A stretch of DNA of 8,160 nt, from positions 1-8,160 of the forward strand of contig JAMOOS010000241.1 in assembly GCA_027065245.1 (NCBI GenBank), given 5' to 3'. The notes under the pieces are model-generated. The model worked only from the letters and a program-made list of their open reading frames with translations, searched no databases and was not told where the DNA came from. The position numbers and the translations under genes were made by a program. This DNA is from Desulfuromonadaceae bacterium (GTDB taxonomy: Bacteria; Desulfobacterota; Desulfuromonadia; Desulfuromonadales; Desulfuromonadaceae). Below, piece after piece: positions 6,662-8,160 of the stretch; position 1 is the stretch's first letter; each line of letters starts with the position of its first letter.

Positions 6662-8044
6662 TCAGGAGCTGATATCAAACAGAACATCCAGCGTCTGCTG
6701 CACAGTGGCTACGCCCTGCACCGTAATACCGGCGGGAACCTCCAGGGAGCGGATATTGCCCTGCGGCATGATGCAGCGCTCAAAGCCGAGGCGTGCCGCC
6801 TCCTGCACGCGCAGTTCCGGTCGTGCCACGGCACGGATCTCTCCGGCCAGGCCGGTTTCGCCGAAGATGATGGTGCGGCGCGGGATAATTTTGTTCAGAT
6901 GGCTGGAGACCAAGGCGACTAGAATGCCGAGGTCGGCGGCGGGTTCGTCGATTTTTACCCCGCCAGCGACATTGACAAAAATATCGTGATTGAGCAAAGA
7001 GATACCGGCCTTTTTCTCCAGCACTGCCACCAGCAGTGCCACACGGTTATGATCTATCCCCATGGTGGTACGCCGTGCCGTGCCGTAGGGGGCGCTGGAC
7101 ACCAGCGCCTGCAGTTCCACCAGAATGGGACGGCTGCCCTCCAGCGAGGTGATGACCACGCTGCCGGGAGCGTCCTCGGCGCGCTCGGCGAGAAATATCT
7201 CCGATGGATTATTCACCTGGCGCAGACCGCGGTCACTCATCTCAAACACGCCGATTTCGTTGGTGGAACCGTAGCGGTTTTTTACCGCACGCAAAATGCG
7301 GTAAGGATGGCCGGGGTCGCCTTCAAAATAGAGAACCGTATCCACCATGTGTTCCAGTACCCGCGGCCCGGCAATACTGCCGTCCTTGGTGACATGGCCG
7401 ACGATGAAGGTGGGAATACCGCTGTGCTTGGCCAGTTGCATCAGCATTCCGGCGCACTCGCGTACCTGGCTGACACTGCCCGGCGCCGATTCCAGAGCAG
7501 AGGTAAAAATGGTCTGGATAGAATCCACCACCAGAAACGCCGGTTTGATCTCCTTTACCCGGTCGAATATCCGCTCCAGCGCTGTTTCCGCCAGCAGAAA
7601 CAGCTCGCTGGCGCTTATCTGCAACCGTTGCGCCCGCAGTTTAACCTGCAGGGCCGATTCTTCGGCGGTAACGTACAATACCTTGCGCTGCTGCGCCAGG
7701 GCCGCCACTGCCTGCAGCAGCAGGGTCGATTTGCCGATACCGGGATCGCCGCCGATGAGAATAAACGAGCCGGGGACGATGCCGCCGCCCAGCACCCGGT
7801 CGAGCTCGGCGATAGCGCATGGCTGCCGCTGCTCAGCGCCGCCGCTGATCTGTTCCAGACGCAGGGCGACCGCGCTGTCGCCACCGCTAGCAGCCGTGGC
7901 GCTGCTGCGCGGCGACGTTGGTGCAAGCGTTTCCTCGACAAAGCTGTTCCACTGCTGGCAGTCGGGGCATTTGCCCAGCCATTTAGGACTCTGGCTGCCG
8001 CAGTTGGAGCAGGTATATACGCTGCGCGGTTTCTTACCGGCCAT
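6662..8044 (-). CDS. radA: DNA repair protein RadA (RecA-like branch-migration ATPase)
   Basis: RadA helps process recombination intermediates by driving branch migration with RecA. From ATG 8044 it has 460 residues, the usual length. The domains are in standard order: a C4 zinc finger (C12, C15, C26, C29 in TCSNCG and GKCPDC), a RecA-like core with Walker A GGDPGIGKST (98-107, K105) and Walker B FLVVDS (170-175), the RadA-specific KNRYG (255-259), and a Lon-protease-like C-terminal domain (about 275-455). A GTG at 8071 would add nine residues, but family proteins begin just before the zinc finger. The candidate promoter would start transcription near 8078, too close to that GTG for a ribosome binding site. 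GAGGGA (8055-8060) precedes ATG 8044. All motifs are intact, so this should be a normal housekeeping enzyme. Confidence 0.96.
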   Translation of the reverse strand: MAGKKPRSVYTCSNCGSQSPKWLGKCPDCQQWNSFVEETLAPTSPRSSATAASGGDSAVALRLEQISGGAEQRQPCAIAELDRVLGGGIVPGSFILIGGDPGIGKSTLLLQAVAALAQQRKVLYVTAEESALQVKLRAQRLQISASELFLLAETALERIFDRVKEIKPAFLVVDSIQTIFTSALESAPGSVSQVRECAGMLMQLAKHSGIPTFIVGHVTKDGSIAGPRVLEHMVDTVLYFEGDPGHPYRILRAVKNRYGSTNEIGVFEMSDRGLRQVNNPSEIFLAERAEDAPGSVVITSLEGSRPILVELQALVSSAPYGTARRTTMGIDHNRVALLVAVLEKKAGISLLNHDIFVNVAGGVKIDEPAADLGILVALVSSHLNKIIPRRTIIFGETGLAGEIRAVARPELRVQEAARLGFERCIMPQGNIRSLEVPAGITVQGVATVQQTLDVLFDISS

Positions 8045-8084
8045 ATTGCTTTCTTCCCTCAAACGGTTCACTATTTACCGACGT

Positions 8085-8114
8085 ATGATATATAAGTTGT
8101 CCGGGTAATGCCAA
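8085..8114 (-). promoter_or_regulatory. Candidate sigma-70 promoter for radA
   Basis: Read on the minus strand, TTGGCA (8114-8109, five of six) is followed by an 18-nt spacer and TATCAT (8090-8085, five of six). The surrounding TATATATCATAC stretch is distinctly AT-rich. The start site would be near 8078, leaving a leader of about 34 nt before ATG 8044. No factor-binding site was recognised. Confidence 0.5.
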
Positions 8115-8120
8115 CGCTTT

Positions 8121-8144
8121 CGTCAGGTAACGGCAAGCCGTCAG
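8121..8144. repeat. Short inverted repeat flanked by CGTCAG direct repeats upstream of radA
   Basis: CGTCAG occurs at 8121-8126 and 8139-8144. Between and overlapping them is an inverted repeat, TAACGG-CAAG-CCGTCA (8128-8143), with one G-T-type mismatch. It lies just upstream of the radA -35 region. No T-run follows on either strand, so it is not a typical intrinsic terminator. It may be chance or the end of a gene beyond the window. Confidence 0.25.
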
Positions 8145-8160
8145 CGAACAACAGGCGGCT

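Noticed and set aside
6986..8095. Long plus-strand open frame of 369 codons opposite radA
   Set aside because: It is fully antisense to an intact radA, has a His/Gln/Arg/Ala-rich composition typical of a shadow frame, and shows no recognisable domain.
8071..8160. Possible coding end of a further minus-strand gene, or a plus-strand gene starting at ATG 8108
   Set aside because: Two minus frames and one plus frame are open over these 90 bases, which is too short to separate from chance, and none shows a recognisable motif or ribosome binding site.

Overview
The window looks like ordinary chromosome of a Gram-negative bacterium with fairly GC-rich coding sequence. The two-membrane-span kinase next to a sigma-54 activator, the CysM type and the UbiD-family protein would fit an anaerobic deltaproteobacterium such as a Desulfuromonadales/Geobacter relative. 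That placement is a judgement from general sequence resemblance, not a search. No rRNA, tRNA, CRISPR array, transposase or attachment site was seen.

Left arm, plus strand (1-2494): the C-terminal part of a UbiD-family decarboxylase runs in from the left edge and ends at 461. A good extended -10 promoter (GCGACA-17-TATAAT, 429-457) sits in its last codons and points at cysM (cysteine synthase, 540-1469). fabH (ketoacyl-ACP synthase III, 1514-2494) follows with a strong ribosome binding site. cysM and fabH are probably co-transcribed.

Right arm, minus strand (8160 down to 2497), read right to left: radA (branch-migration ATPase) has its own candidate promoter at 8085-8114. Directly after its stop comes a second candidate promoter (TTGACA-17-TATTAG, 6633-6661). 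It should drive a compact four-gene unit: a 170-residue membrane protein with a probable PH-like cytosolic domain, radC (JAMM/MPN+ protein), a two-span sensor histidine kinase, and an NtrC-type sigma-54-dependent response regulator. Gaps inside this unit are 19 nt, a 4-nt ATGA overlap and 3 nt.

The two arms converge at 2494/2497 with only 2 nt between the fabH and regulator stops. The kinase and regulator form a cognate pair that senses an envelope signal through a periplasmic domain of about 140 residues and acts on sigma-54 promoters that are not evident in this window. The most unusual aspect is the coupling of radC and an uncharacterised PH-like membrane protein to this two-component system, next to radA. 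No clearly new multi-gene system can be claimed; the best leads are this operon, the orphan membrane protein, and the CysM with a Cys-rich C-terminus and a Lys at a substrate-selecting position.
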